Assembly: GCF_024586455.1 (NCBI RefSeq)
Contig: NC_065922.1
Coordinates: forward strand, 37,692,089-37,756,088
Direction: 5' to 3'
Source: Bactrocera neohumeralis
Taxonomy: Eukaryota; Arthropoda; Insecta; Diptera; Tephritidae
DNA length: 64,000 nucleotides
The translations under genes and the position numbers were made by a program. Below, one piece after another: positions 24,801-36,249 of the stretch (position 1 is its first letter; the number at the start of each line of letters is the position of its first letter). Under the pieces are notes generated by a model. That model saw only the letters and a program-made list of their open reading frames with translations. It had not been told where the DNA came from and did no database searches.

Positions 24801-26336
24801 CGCCACCCGATGCGCCCGAAGCGGCGGGAGATTCGGGCATTGCGGCCGGCGAAGCGGAATATCTCTGTGAATACTGTCAAATACAATGCAAACGTAACGG
24901 TATCTTCTCCAGCCAATACTTGTATCAGGACGATGACGAAGCTATGCCTGGGTATGAAATAATCGAGCCGGGCACGCCGATGTTGTCACGCGCCAATGAC
25001 GGTTGGTTCGGTTCGAAGTTGTCGTTGGCCTCAATGCATAGAGCGGGTACACCACGCTTTCGTACCGTCTCCAGTTCGAAAGATATCGAGGGTATAACAC
25101 GACTCAATCGTGTGATATCTGAGGAAGAACTGAAGACGGCCGAGGTTTACAAACCGAACAACTTCAAACGTGAACGCGACGAAGTGCTGATGAAGCAGTC
25201 GGCAAGCAATGGCAACTTTCGTGCGCCACCACATCATGGTGGCTTACATGGCACGACGGCTCCATTATATTGTACTTGTGCCGAGGAGCGTATGCTGCTC
25301 GAAAAGGCGCAGCTTCGTTCAAGTCTTACCAATAAAAGGCTGGAAACAACGGCGGAGGAAGACGAAGATGCCGCAATGTCTGTGAAGAGTTTCACCTTCT
25401 TACAGAAAGTGGTGGCTTTCTTTGATCTGGATTTGTTGCGTGATTTCACGTTCGTCAATCTGGTGATGGGTTTGACGATTATCAATTTCGGTGAATTGAA
25501 TTTTTCCATACTAACGCCATTTATACTAAATGACTTCGGATTTACCACCTCGCAAATTACGTCGGCCATGTCTGTGCTGGGTGGTTTGGATATTATTGTG
25601 CGATTCATCGTGCCTTTCGTCACGGAGAAAATACCGTGGGATAATCGTGTCTTCTTCCTAATAGGTAAGGTCTAAGGTGGGTTTAAACAACGTTATCAGT
25701 ATTTCTTTCTTAATTTTATCTTGATATTTTGCGGACTGATCTTCGTCTGTTTGACTTGAAAGCAGAAATCGTTTTGAAAAGTTTTAACTACTGATACATT
25801 CACTTTCTAATATATACTTTTAACCCATTCCACAGGCGTCGTTGGCATTGCACTAGGTCGCACTGTCGTCGCCTGCACTCGCTCCTACACGGTCATACTT
25901 TGCACCTTCGTTTGGATTGGAATGTGCAAAGGTGTGCGCACTATTTTCTGGCCACTGATCATACCCGGTTGTGTGCCACTGAAACGTTTGCCAGCTGCTT
26001 CTGGTTTGCAATTGCTCATTTCCGGTCTGTTTACGTTTGCCTGTGGACCTTTTGTAGGTAAGTGTCGCTCCATCTCATGCATTTCATAAAACAATTTATA
26101 TTATTAAGATTATATTATATCTACCGTTACATTTTAATTACTCTACAGCCTCCTTAATTTTCTGTTTTTTGTGTTTTTTTGTTTCAGGTCTTATACGCGA
26201 TCGTTTCAACTATTCGATCACCTTGCATTTCCTCAACATGATGTCATTTATTGCTGCCATCTCGTGGTCGCTTGAGGCGCTGGTGCGCCGTTATCGCCGT
26301 CGTTGTCGCGAACGCAAACGAACTTGCGTCACATGA
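21817..26336 (+). CDS. Monocarboxylate-transporter-like protein (SLC16/MFS), complete
   Basis: Proton-linked monocarboxylate transporter family, expected in the plasma membrane; substrate not predictable. Coding exons: 21817-22026, 22115-22241, 24322-24465, 24555-25664, 25836-26057, 26188-26336; 653 residues. All junctions have GT/AG; the first intron is phase 0 and the others phase 1. The ATG at 21817 follows an in-frame TGA at 21811. The family's TM1 signature APDGGWAW is at residues 53-60 and the TM5 signature TYFKNKRRRAAG at 177-188. The central cytoplasmic loop (about 215-430) carries CEYC with a third Cys (265, 268, 272), LSRAND and CTCAEER (C400, C402). Six more hydrophobic segments follow and the C-terminus is strongly basic. 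It is a paralogue of the gene at 1-1642. Intron 2 (2.1 kb) holds a decayed retrotransposon. Resemblance to uncharacterised fly SLC16 genes is likely, but no symbol is assigned. Confidence 0.93.
22300..23055. other. Intron sequence, unassigned
   Basis: First part of transporter intron 2. Short frames only; no element recognised. Confidence 0.4.
23060..23960 (-). mobile_element. Decayed non-LTR retrotransposon 3' part in transporter intron
   Basis: On the minus strand 23959-23650 reads as the RNase H domain of a jockey/R1-type element: CKELSVNLRFRLPNYCTIYK, then AGVAAIKVALDVLVQN, SIHPDSRAAIPTLSS (Asp context), and SKLIKECLYSLEIASSYF. It continues past a stop to a GHCQLRIHVVRL block near 23340. 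The tail near 23080 ends in TTTTAACCTAGCC. Reverse transcriptase and endonuclease are absent. It lies antisense to the host transporter gene. Confidence 0.75.
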
Positions 26337-27088
26337 CTATACGCCGTTAACGTAATGTAATGTTGCTTGAGTCTACGCTAGATGCCGCTCTTGTGTCACA
26401 GACGCAAACCAGTACTTTTCCAACAGAAAAGAGCTGTCATCATGCTTGTACATATGTATGTATATATGGACATAAATTGGAATTGTGTGGGAGAAATACT
26501 ATATATGTACATATGTATATACTTAATTTATAAGCCTAATGATTTTCATATTCATATTTCCTATAATATGTAATATAACAATTAACATATGTAAATACCA
26601 CATACTATATACATATGTATGTATATCCACTTATCTTCAGATCAGCATAATTAAGCCATAAGAACTACATTTAAGGTAGAAAACGTCTAGTTGTCAACAA
26701 AACTTAATTTTACAGAAAAATGGTCCAAAGAAACATATCGCCAACGGTTGCAAAGATATTTGATCAAAGCCTTTTTATATTTGATCAAACACCGCCGAAG
26801 CGCTAACAAAACTTAATTTTACGTAGGAAACTGTTTTAACCACTTCTAAACTATTGAGGCAGAAATGTTACAATGTGACGCCACTGGCTACAAAATTCAA
26901 AAATTTTATTAAAAAAAAATAATAATATTTCCCTAGCGGTTGCCAAGATTTAAATTTTGCCATTATACGATTTAAGAATATTATTCAATTTATATTGTAT
27001 TCAAATGTGTATGTAGTAAGTATTTTTAAAACATAATTATATTACAACGATATACATAATGTAAAAACTATTTTAATAAATCAATAAA
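26337..27088 (+). terminator. 3' UTR with AATAAA signals at 27075 and 27083
   Basis: About 750 bases after the transporter stop two overlapping-range AATAAA hexamers appear (27075-27080, 27083-27088). The UTR contains ATATGTA runs and two copies of AACAAAACTTAATTTTAC (about 26699 and 26806). Confidence 0.5.
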
Positions 27089-27179
27089 TATGAAACTACT
27101 GAATTTAAAAGTACAACAAAACGAAACAATGTGTTTTATTTACTAGCATTATTTACCGTTTCTAATAAAATATCAAAAC

Positions 27180-28870
27180 ATTTAACATTTTTTAAATAAA
27201 AAAAAAATTCTAATTTTTAAAAATATATTTTTAAATTTTAATTTTTTCTGAATTTTTTTTTAAATTTTTTAATTTTTTTTAATTTTGTCCATTTTTTTTT
27301 TAATTTTTACAAATCAAACTATTTTAATTTAAAAAATCTTTTTTTTTTCAATTTAAAAAATGTTTTTTTTTTCAATTTAAATAATGTTTTGTTTTTCAAT
27401 TTTTTAATTTTAAATTTTTTTTAATTTTTTTAATAAGTTTTAATTTTTGTAGTTTTTAAAATTTTTTAAATTTTTTTCATTTTTTTTAATTTTTGCTAGT
27501 TTTTTTAAATTTTTGAACTTTCTTTATTTTTTTAGTTTTTATTTTTTTTTTAATAAATTTTCTTAAAATTTTTATTTTTTTTATTTTTTTTTAATTTGAA
27601 CTTTTTTTAATTTTTAAAAATTTTGTAAATTTTCTTTAAATTTTTAATTTTTTTAACTTGCTTTTTTAAGTTTTTTAGTTTTTAAAATTTGTTTCCATTT
27701 TTTTTAATATTTGCAAATTTTTTAAATTTTTTAAAAATTTTTTGTAAGTTTTTTTTTCAATTTTAAAAATTTTGTTTTAATTTTTGCCAATTCTTTTAAA
27801 TTTTTGAACTTTCTTTAATTTTTTTAATTAATTTTCTTTAAATTTTAATTATTTTAATTTTTTTATTTTTTTTCTTTAAATTTTAGATTTTGAATTTTTT
27901 TATTTTTTTTTTTAAATTTAACATTTTTTTTAATTTTTAAAAATTTTTTTTAAATTTTTTATTTTTTTTAAATTTTCTTAAATTTTTTTACTTTTAACAT
28001 TTTTTTTAAATTTTGCAAATTTTGAAAATTTTTTAAATTTTTGAACTTTTTTTAATTTTTTTTGGTTTTTTTGTAATTTTTGAAAATTTTATTTAAATTT
28101 TAAATTTTTTAATTTTTTTTTTAACATTTTTTTTAATTTTTAAAAATTTTGCAAATTTTCTTAATTTTTTTTAAATGGTTTTCTTTTAAGTTTTTTAGTT
28201 TTTAAAATTTTTTTCGTTTTTTTTAATTATGGCAATTTTTTTTCAATTTTAAAAATTTTTGTTTTAATTTTTGCCAATTTTTAAAAATTTTATTTTAAAT
28301 TTTTTTTGAATGTTTAATTTTTTTAGTTTTTAATTTTTCAAAATTTTTTTTCAAATTTTTTCCATTTTTTTACTTTTTACAACTTTTTTTAAATTTTTTT
28401 TTCTTAATTTTCAAAAATTTTGATTTAAATTTTTTTCTTTAATTTTTTAAAATTTTTATTTTTTTTTAATTTTAAAAATTTTTTTAAATAAATGTTATTT
28501 TAATTTTTAAAATTTTTACATTTTATTTAAATTTTCTTAATTTTTTAAATTTTTTGCAAATTTTCTTTAAATTCTAATTTTATTTTATTTTGTTTTTTTT
28601 CCTAAATTTTTTTATTTTTTTATAATGTTTTTTATTAGTTTTAATTTTTTTTATTATTTTTTTAAATTTTTTTATATTTATTTTTAAATTTTTTTTTATA
28701 ATTTTTTTAAAATATTTTATTTTAAATTTTTTGCTATTTTTTTAAATTTTTTTAATTTTTTATTATTTATATTTTTAATTTATAATTTTATTTAATTTTT
28801 TTCCATTTTATAAATTATTTTTTAATTTTTAATAATTTTTTTTATTAAAATTTAAAATATATGAAAAATT
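27180..28870. repeat. Extreme T/A low-complexity tract, 1.7 kb
   Basis: Almost only runs of T and A of irregular length (TTTTTTAAATTTT-like) with rare G or C. The + strand is strongly T-biased. No fixed period is visible, so this is not an ordinary satellite. It begins about 90 bases after the transporter polyadenylation signals. Confidence 0.9.
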
Positions 28871-28924
28871 ATGCAAGACACTTGAAAATTATTAAAAATA
28901 ATCAAAAACAACCCAAATAAGCCT

Positions 28925-29360
28925 AAAAAGTCGTTTGCCGTAAATTACAGCCGACCCTAGTGGCGCGCCGCAAATTTCCAATATGCATTTTTGCCCCAAT
29001 GTACTAGGCGCCCAGAATGCTCAGAAACGCAGCAGGTGGCCGTAGAAAAAAGTTACACTGCCGTACCGACACAAAATCGGTCATGCAGTGCCGCCACGCT
29101 GCTGCATACTTCTAGGCCCCGGATGAAGCGAACTGCTTACTTTTGGTCGGCATAGCAGGTTGGCATAGCAGTTTGCCGACATCCGTTTGCCTGAAAGCAT
29201 GCTAAATTTTTGGCTGGCGCGCAGTGCATGCCGCCTTATGTGTGAGTGCGCAAAATGCAGCAGCCACCTGCTGGGCTGTTCTGGGTGCCTGGTGTAATGG
29301 GGACAATTTTAATTTTGGGAAAAATGCTCTAGCGACGCCGCCACGACGCTGGCAGGTGCG
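28925..29360. other. GC-rich island of unknown role
   Basis: About 430 bp rich in GCAGC, GCCGCC, GGCGCG and GTTTGCCG motifs, bounded by T/A tracts. TTTGCCG recurs (28933, 29170) and 'GGCATAGCAG' occurs twice (29150-29180). Neither strand holds a convincing reading frame or splice pair. Function unknown. Confidence 0.5.
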
Positions 29361-29369
29361 AAATTTTTT

Positions 29370-29780
29370 TTGCAGCTCTTTTGTAATTTTCTACAACTGC
29401 TCGCAATTTTTTTGATTGAAATTTTTTAAAAAATTACAACAACAAAGGATTACATGAATTTATGGAAAAATTAGTGTAGACGTGTTTGGATTTTTTTTGT
29501 AAATATTTTTTATTATATTTGTTTAGTATATGTTTTTTATAAATAATTTATAATTTATAATATTTATTATTTAATATTTATAATACTTAAAAGGTAGGTT
29601 TTAGAGTTTGGGGTATGTATAGTGCTAATTTTAAAACATTAATTATACAATTGTTGAATGCATTCTTTTTACATTTTGCGTGTCCTAATATGCAAGTAAA
29701 TATATTTAAATATCAATTTAAGACTAACTTTCATATTTTTAGTAAACAATTTTGTTTTTAATAATTTAATTCTTAATTCA
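29370..29780. other. AT-rich non-coding stretch
   Basis: Nothing recognisable. Confidence 0.5.
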
Positions 29781-29783
29781 TTT

Positions 29784-30500
29784 TTATTTAAATTTTTCCA
29801 TTGGTGGATGTAGCATAATGTTCAATGACCACTTGTCACCGTTTAGCTTTTGGGGGTTTAGCTGATCTGGCGTATATTTTGGTGACTTATTTTTCGTAAG
29901 ACGTGGCCAATCATCGTAGCAGCTGTCGGATAGCGTGTGCTGCCGAAATACCGTCCACCGAGCAACAGTAGCGCAATTCATAAACACCGATTTCATGTTT
30001 GGGATACCTTTGTGATTCACATTTCTCGCCACCTGCGACATCACAACGCAGCTCAACTTCACTAAAAACCGTCTGAGACTTGCGGCACACATAGTAGGCG
30101 TAGTGATCCATGTCTAAGTTGCTGACATGCTTGGAGTTGGCATCCTTCGCGTATCATCCTTTATCCTTGACGAAGCCCTTGTACTGCTAACTGCAAAGTA
30201 GACATGCTTTCATATAAACAAATGATTATTTAATATTGGCAGATGTAGAACTCACCGATTCAACGCCTTGTTTTTCAGCGGTTGTAGTGGCACTTCAACA
30301 GCATCCCTCAAATTTCCAAAACTTAATTTTACTAAGCATCCTTTTAGAGTGAGGTTGAGGTGTTTAATCTGACGCTGCCTAAGCTATTCCATCGCTGCCT
30401 GTTGTGCACTGCTGGGGCCTGTTAGAAATGCTTTTGCCTGACTTATACTGGTTGTGGGTTTGGGAGAAAAGTACAAATGTTCGAAGAAGTAAAAAATTAT
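29784..30500 (-). pseudogene. Recently decayed two-exon gene of unknown family
   Basis: Minus-strand frames continue each other if damage is allowed. The first part (about 30500-30256) includes QAKAFLTGPSSAQQAAME, a TAG at 30386-30384, then LRQRQIKHLNLTLKGC. A GTGAGT donor (30255-30250) and a TTGCAG acceptor (30191) define a 65-base intron. The second part reads QYKGFVKDKG, a TGA at 30156-30154 where TGG would fit, YAKDANSKHVSNLDMDHYAY, and a Cys-rich stretch to ELRYCC. A +1 shift then leads to DSCYDDWPRLTKNKSPKYTP and a final stop. GC-rich third positions in the second exon support former coding. No family was recognised. It could alternatively be a gene with assembly errors, but two or three independent stops argue against that. 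Confidence 0.6.
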
Positions 30501-30596
30501 CATAATTACATATTTATTTAAATTTCTTTATACATTAGCTGCTACATATTATTTTTCTAAGAAATACATGTCTATATATAGTATATATATTTCATA

Positions 30597-30602
30597 TTTA
30601 TT
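30597..30602 (-). terminator. Possible polyadenylation signal for the Gln-rich gene
   Basis: AATAAA on the minus strand, about 460-500 bases past the two possible stops. Composition makes chance matches common. Confidence 0.25.
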
Positions 30603-31063
30603 TAAAGCTAGTATTAAAGTACAGATCCACTAGGACCTCGTGTAGAGCGTTGAAGAGTTTATGTGCTGGCGCTGCTGCAGAAAAACCTTTTTGCTGTTTT
30701 TCTCGCATATTTTGGTCGAATCAGCAATTATTTAGTATATACATATACATATATATGGTTTATATAGTATATACGGTATATATAGTATATGATCCATGAA
30801 GTTACAATTAAATAAATCTTAAAACTATTTCCACGCGCAGATTACTCTAAAAATATTTTCATGACATTTAACGCTAAGTGTACTTCCGTAACAATTTACA
30901 CCAAACCTAGAACTAGAGAATTAGGGCTAAAGAATAACGATCGCGCATACAACAAAAAATCGTTTGAAATTTATAATACAAAAGTAAAGTAAGTAGAACA
31001 GATGAACGATCGGCTAATTGATAACCGCATATATTAAAGGCTAACGGCCCGTTGTCTTTCTCG

Positions 31064-34000
31064 TCAATACAACAACAAGTTCCACGGCAACATAAGCAAC
31101 TTTATCTTGGTGATGGTGACATTGTCGATCTCAGTCTTCTGCCCTTCTTCACCTGCGACAACTGATCCTTGGTCGACAACTGCTTGTTGGACTCAACCGC
31201 ATGAGTGTTTGGTGGCGCCGTTATGATATTGAAGACCTATTTGTTTACATGAATTTGTGTGTGTATATGTGAAGGGTGTTTTTTTGTAGAAATATGATGC
31301 ATATTGTTAAATAATGAACATAATAAATAATATGTTGTGTAATTGTTGTGTGTGAATTTTCGTTTTTTTACGCAATGAAGTGAGGAAGAAGAAGAAAAAA
31401 TACGATTGAGTTGAGTATTGCTTCACGATTTTCAATTGTATTCTATTTGATTTTCACACGATTTACTTTTGAATTGCCATCGATAATCTCCACTGGCTTG
31501 GCCGGCACATAAGCCGAGAGACCCATCAGACCGAAGAGCTCGGGACTATAAAGACTGGATGCTGGCGCAGATGAGTGGGTGCCTGAAAAATCAATAATAT
31601 TCTTAGTATGAATTCCAAAGCAGCTGTGAGAAGTTTGGTTGGTGCCTATTTAGCCAGTTGTATAAAATTCAGGCACTGTTTCGCAGTTAGATCTCATTCT
31701 ACAGGATCGGTTATAATTGTTCGGGGCAGAGGTAACAGGTAGCGTACAGGAAAATTTAGCTAATTTTATTTATGGAGGGATCGTCTGAAGGTTCATAAGT
31801 ATGATTTTTAGTTTGCCATTAGTTTGTGAATTATATCATGTTGAGTGAGGCATTAGGATTGTTATCCTAAGTTTAGACGTGGTGAAATGAGCACCGAAGA
31901 CGGTGAACGCAGTGGACGCCCAAAAGAGGTTGTTACCGCCGAATACATTAAAAAAGTCCACAAAATAATTTTGGATGCCCGTAAAGTGAAGTTGTTCGAG
32001 ATAACATGCACTCTAAAGATACCAACTGAACGAGTAAATCATATGTATCATTCACGAATATTTGGGTAAGCTCTGTGCAAAGTGGGTGCCACGCGAGCCC
32101 ACTTTTGACCAAAAGACATTATAAGTTGATGATTCGGAGCAGTGTTTTCGAATGTTCAAGCTTATTAAAACCGAGTTTAAACGTTGATATGTGACAATTA
32201 ATGAATCATGGCTCTATCATTCCCCTCCGAAGACCAATCGACAGTCATACGACTGGACTGCACACGATGAACCCGTTCCAAAGCGAAACAGTCGGCTGGC
32301 ATTGTTAAGGCGTATGTATTTTGGGATGCGTATGGAATAATTTTTATTGACTACCTTTGAAAAGGAAGGATCATCAACAGCGACTATTACATAGCGTTAT
32401 TAGACCATTTGAAGGACGAAATCACCGTAAAACCAACGCATTTAAACAAGAAGAAGGTGCTGTTTCACCAAGCAATGCACCGCGTCACACGTTAGTGAAA
32501 ATCCATGAATCGGGCTTCGAATTGCTTCCGCATCCACCGTATTATACAGTTCTAGCGACTATTTCTGTTCTAAGATTATAAAATAATGCTCGCTAGGAAG
32601 AAATTTTCGTCGAATGAAGAGGTGATTGCCGAAACTGAGGCCCATTTTGCAGTAAAGGGCAAATCGCACTACAAAAATGGTATCCTAAAGTTGTGGGTCG
32701 CTATAATAAGTGCATCACTCTTGAAGGGAACTATGTTCAATAACGAATTTTGCCAAAAAATATGTTCTACTATGGTAGGCCCGGGAATTTTCAATTGATC
32801 TGTTGTTTGGCAGATAATGAATGGACCAAAAAGTGAAGGATGCTCATGCATCAAATATATCCTGTAGTCAAGATAAATATACTGCCTTTGATATATGAGA
32901 CCAGTTAAATTAAATGTTAGACAAACATGAATTTTGAACAGAAAAACAGAGGAATAAAATAACAGCTACTCTCTCAGTTGGATGTCGCTTTCAGTTCACA
33001 AAATATCTCATTTTGCTGGTAAACCTGCGAGTTGGTACCCACCGATTAAAATTCACGAAGCTTTTGAAATAAAATCAAAATTAAGCAGCATGAGGTCGAA
33101 AAAATTACTTACCATTACCGGGTGTTGGTCTCACTATGAAGCGTGGCGACTTCCTAAAACTGGGCGGCACTTCAGTGCTCGTACTGGTTGTGGTAAGCGT
33201 ACGTTGCGGGAAGAATCGTGGCTGTGGCGTCACCACATACACCTTCTCGTGTGTTTGTGGCGAAATGGTAACCTTGGCTTTGCGCCAAAGTTCTGCCGGC
33301 TCGGCCTGATGGGATTCGGAACCGAGGTGCATGAAATTCGGTGCCGCATGTCCATTACTATTCGGCGGTTGCTGCGTGGTTGTTTGACTCGTTGTTGAAG
33401 AGACTGTCGCTGTTTCGCTTTCTAGAGTGTCCAATAAGTGGTTATCCACATCATCGTCTATTTGATTCAGTTCGAAACGCTTCGAACCGCGTTCCAACAG
33501 CAGCGATTGCAAATCGTTAACGGATGCTGGCAGCTCCGAAGGTGGTTCAAAAAGACTAATTGTTGTCTTAGGGCGACGTGATGCTGGAGTTGTTGTGGTA
33601 AGATATTCAGTTGGTATGTGCTTGGACCGGCCACGTATTGTTGGCGTACTTGGACGATGCGACAGTGAGGTGTACTCTTGCTCCGTCCAGTCATCGATAT
33701 TCTTTTGCAGCTTGGAGAGATCAAAGCTCGAAGAATTCGTTTTCTGCTGTCTGATTTCATGTTCGCGACGCAGTAGATCGCGTAAATTTGAGGCAAGTAT
33801 TTTAGTGACATATTTCGTGGTGCGACGCGGTAGCTCGGGAGGTGGCGTCTCCGTAGCCAATTTCGCAGTCACCAATTTGGACTCTTGTTGTTCGTGTATA
33901 TCCACGCTATTCTGTTGGGCGGACCATTTCTGGAAAGCGGCATTCTGTTGATCGATTTGATTGACTGTCGGCTGTGGACGTGTAGGCTCAAAGGGACGTG

Positions 34001-36146
34001 GCTTGTTTTTCGTCGTATAAGGGATGATTATTTGATGAACGTCCTTGTGGCGCGCCGGCGCCGGCGGTGGTGGTGTTGGTGGTGACATGCCAGCATATTG
34101 ACCGCTCGCATCTATGGCACTGTAAGTGGAGGTTGGTGTGGGCGCCGCAGGTGCACCAGTAAATGTGGGCAAGGGTGGCAACGGCGTCACTAACCATGGT
34201 GCTGTAGAGAAGGGTAGATCGACGGAATTTGGCTTGTGATTTGAATAATGTTGTGGGGTCACAAACGGCGCAGGCGGTCTGCGCAAATTCAGTTCACTGG
34301 GATCACGCGTAAAGGGGCGTGGTTGGTTAAGAAAACCGGGCGCATGTTGTATGGGAGAATCCAATAAGCGTTTTGGTGTTTCACGTTGATCATGCTTTAC
34401 TTGTTCTGGTCGCGGTGGTTGTTGTGTTTGTAGTGAAGGTAAAAATTGCACTTGTGTATTCCCTTGCACGCGTTCCGTTATGTAGTCCACCTCACCAAGC
34501 TGCGACAATTGGGTCGAGAATTCGAACTCGCGTGGTGGCTCCGTAGTTGTGTAGGGGAAGGTTTGTGTCAGCGGCAACCAAGGTCTGCTGTCCAGGTTTT
34601 GTTGCTGATGTTGCACCTCGGTTAGATTGTGCGACGAAGCGGATGGAAAGTTGTCTTCACCTTGTGGCTCATAGGGAGCTTTCTGTGGCTCATAATTGTG
34701 CTGCTGATATTGCGTTTGCTGTTGATATGGTGTTGTGTAGAAATTTGTGGATGGCTCGTAGTTTGGTTGAAATTGTGTATACTCCGTTTGGGACTGAGTT
34801 GTGGTGGCTGGCGAATATTGCACCTGTTGCTGTTGTGTTGCCGTCTGGTAGGAAAGATCCGTTTGTTGATAGATTTGAGACTGTTGTGGTTGTTGTGTTT
34901 GCGGCTGGGGAGGTGTTGAACCCTGCGACTGCGTATTAATATATGACTGACTCTGTTGCGGCAGTTGGGTTTGTGGTTTTCCCGCAAAACTACCCAATTC
35001 GGTGAGTATTTGCGACGCAGGCAAGTGCTTGTGTAGATTTGGACTGAACGTCTCATGCTGATATGGCACCGTCGCAACCGTCTGCTTGACCGGTTGTGGA
35101 TTAACTGGGGCTTGCTGCTGTCCTAAGTCAATAGAAGGCGATTGTTCGAACGTGACTGGATATTCGACTGATGAGACGAAATCGGTGATCTGATGGCTCT
35201 TTACAATCTCAAAGCTGGGATCATGAACTCGTGTTGGCGTTGAGTATGTCTGCTCTGGACGCACACGATCCGGTTGCAACTCCGAAGGTGCACCGACGTT
35301 TTCCGCGAAGTGTGCTGGTTTCGTAGTGGGCAATTGCTGTGCACTGCCGACCGTAGACTCAGTGGTGGTTGTGGAAGCTGCAGGCGTCAAATAAGGCAAA
35401 CGGAAGGGTTGTGCATTATAAATAGGTGGCAAAGCGTTCAGGCTGAGATTCGGTATGGGCACTGGAAGAAATGGTGGTGCTACAGGAGCTTTTCCCGGTG
35501 CAGGTGGTGCTTTGTAGGATCCAGGCAGTGGTTGATATACTGTGGGGAAATTGAACTGTACAGCCCGTTGTCTAACGGGCAACTGTTGCTTCCCAGTGTT
35601 GCCAAATGGCAATGGCTGTTGTTTTGTATATTTCTGTGATGCTTGCGCTTCATAGTGTTGTTGTGAGTGCTGTTGTGGCGCCGCAGCGGCGTGCTGATTA
35701 TTCGCCTGGTATTGTAAACCTTGCGGGAACATTGGCACCCAAGGATATTTATTGCAAAGGTTACAAGGTTTACCATCTGGTCCTAAGGGTGCTTCATAAT
35801 TGTATGCTTGTTTACCATCCGAGGAGAAACCGTTGGCGATTTGATTTTGTTCCGCCGCTCCGAGGCCGAACCAGCGTGCTATGCGTGACATAAAGCCGGG
35901 CGGTTCGACGGCATTGATGGAGGATGTGTGACTAGGCGCCGCCACTGTTTCGGCTGCTTGATGAGCGGGTGCATTTTGATGTTTCAGATGTTGTGGTGTG
36001 GGTAATGGTGGTGGCACCAGATAATCTGCAGGGAAATTCTGTTGCTGCTGTATACCCCAGGTGTGTTGTGGCAATAGAGCTGATATACTAATGGCAAGGA
36101 GGGTAAGCTGGCAGGCAGAAGGGGCAAGTCGATGCTGAAGTCGCGT
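31064..36146 (-). CDS. Large Gln/Pro/Thr-rich protein, probably secreted; first exon not found
   Basis: Exons on the minus strand: 36146-33113, 31582-31467 and 31236 down to 31102 or 31064. Acceptors are CTATTTGCAG before 36146 and TTTTTCAG before 31582; donors GTAAGT after 33113 and GTAAAT after 31467. The large exon opens in phase 0 after an acceptor, so the start ATG is in an upstream exon not located. Its first residues hold a hydrophobic core (LTLLAISISALL) ending at TWG, a likely signal peptide. After that come PPPLPTPQ-like segments, a CNLC pair near residues 128-131 (DGKPCNLCNKYPWVP), and long Q, P and T-rich low-complexity sequence. Exon 3 encodes a conserved-looking AYVPAKPVEIIDGNSK. 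About 1,094 residues are visible in the unshifted frame, stopping at 31102. GC-rich third positions switch frame near 31140, which would extend the end to 31064 (see findings). Family unknown; extracellular or cuticle-associated role is only a guess. Confidence 0.8.
31860..32815 (+). mobile_element. Decayed mariner in intron of the Gln-rich gene
   Basis: It lies wholly inside the intron 31583-33112, on the opposite strand. Broken frames follow a mariner transposase from ERSGRPKEVVT (about 31900), through TINESWLYHSPPKTNRQS and a VFWDAYGIIFIDYL block, HLNKKKVLFHQ and FELLPHPPY, to EEVIAETEAHFAVKGKSHYK near 32660. Many stops and substituted catalytic positions; inactive. Confidence 0.8.
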
Positions 36147-36249
36147 CTGCAAATAGAAAAACAAATTCAAATGTTTATTAGTTTATTAAATTAAAATTTT
36201 AAATAAATAAATAAATAACGGAACTTAGCAATATTTTTAGGTCAACTTG

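Noticed and set aside
33467..35893. Several long open frames on both strands across the Gln-rich exon
   Set aside because: They are shadows of the 33113-36146 coding exon in other frames, created by its CAA/CAG-rich codons.
36147..36170. MNLFFYLQ as the N-terminus of the Gln-rich protein
   Set aside because: These codons cover a strong acceptor (TTTTTCTATTTGCAG), so they are intron; the true start is in an upstream exon.
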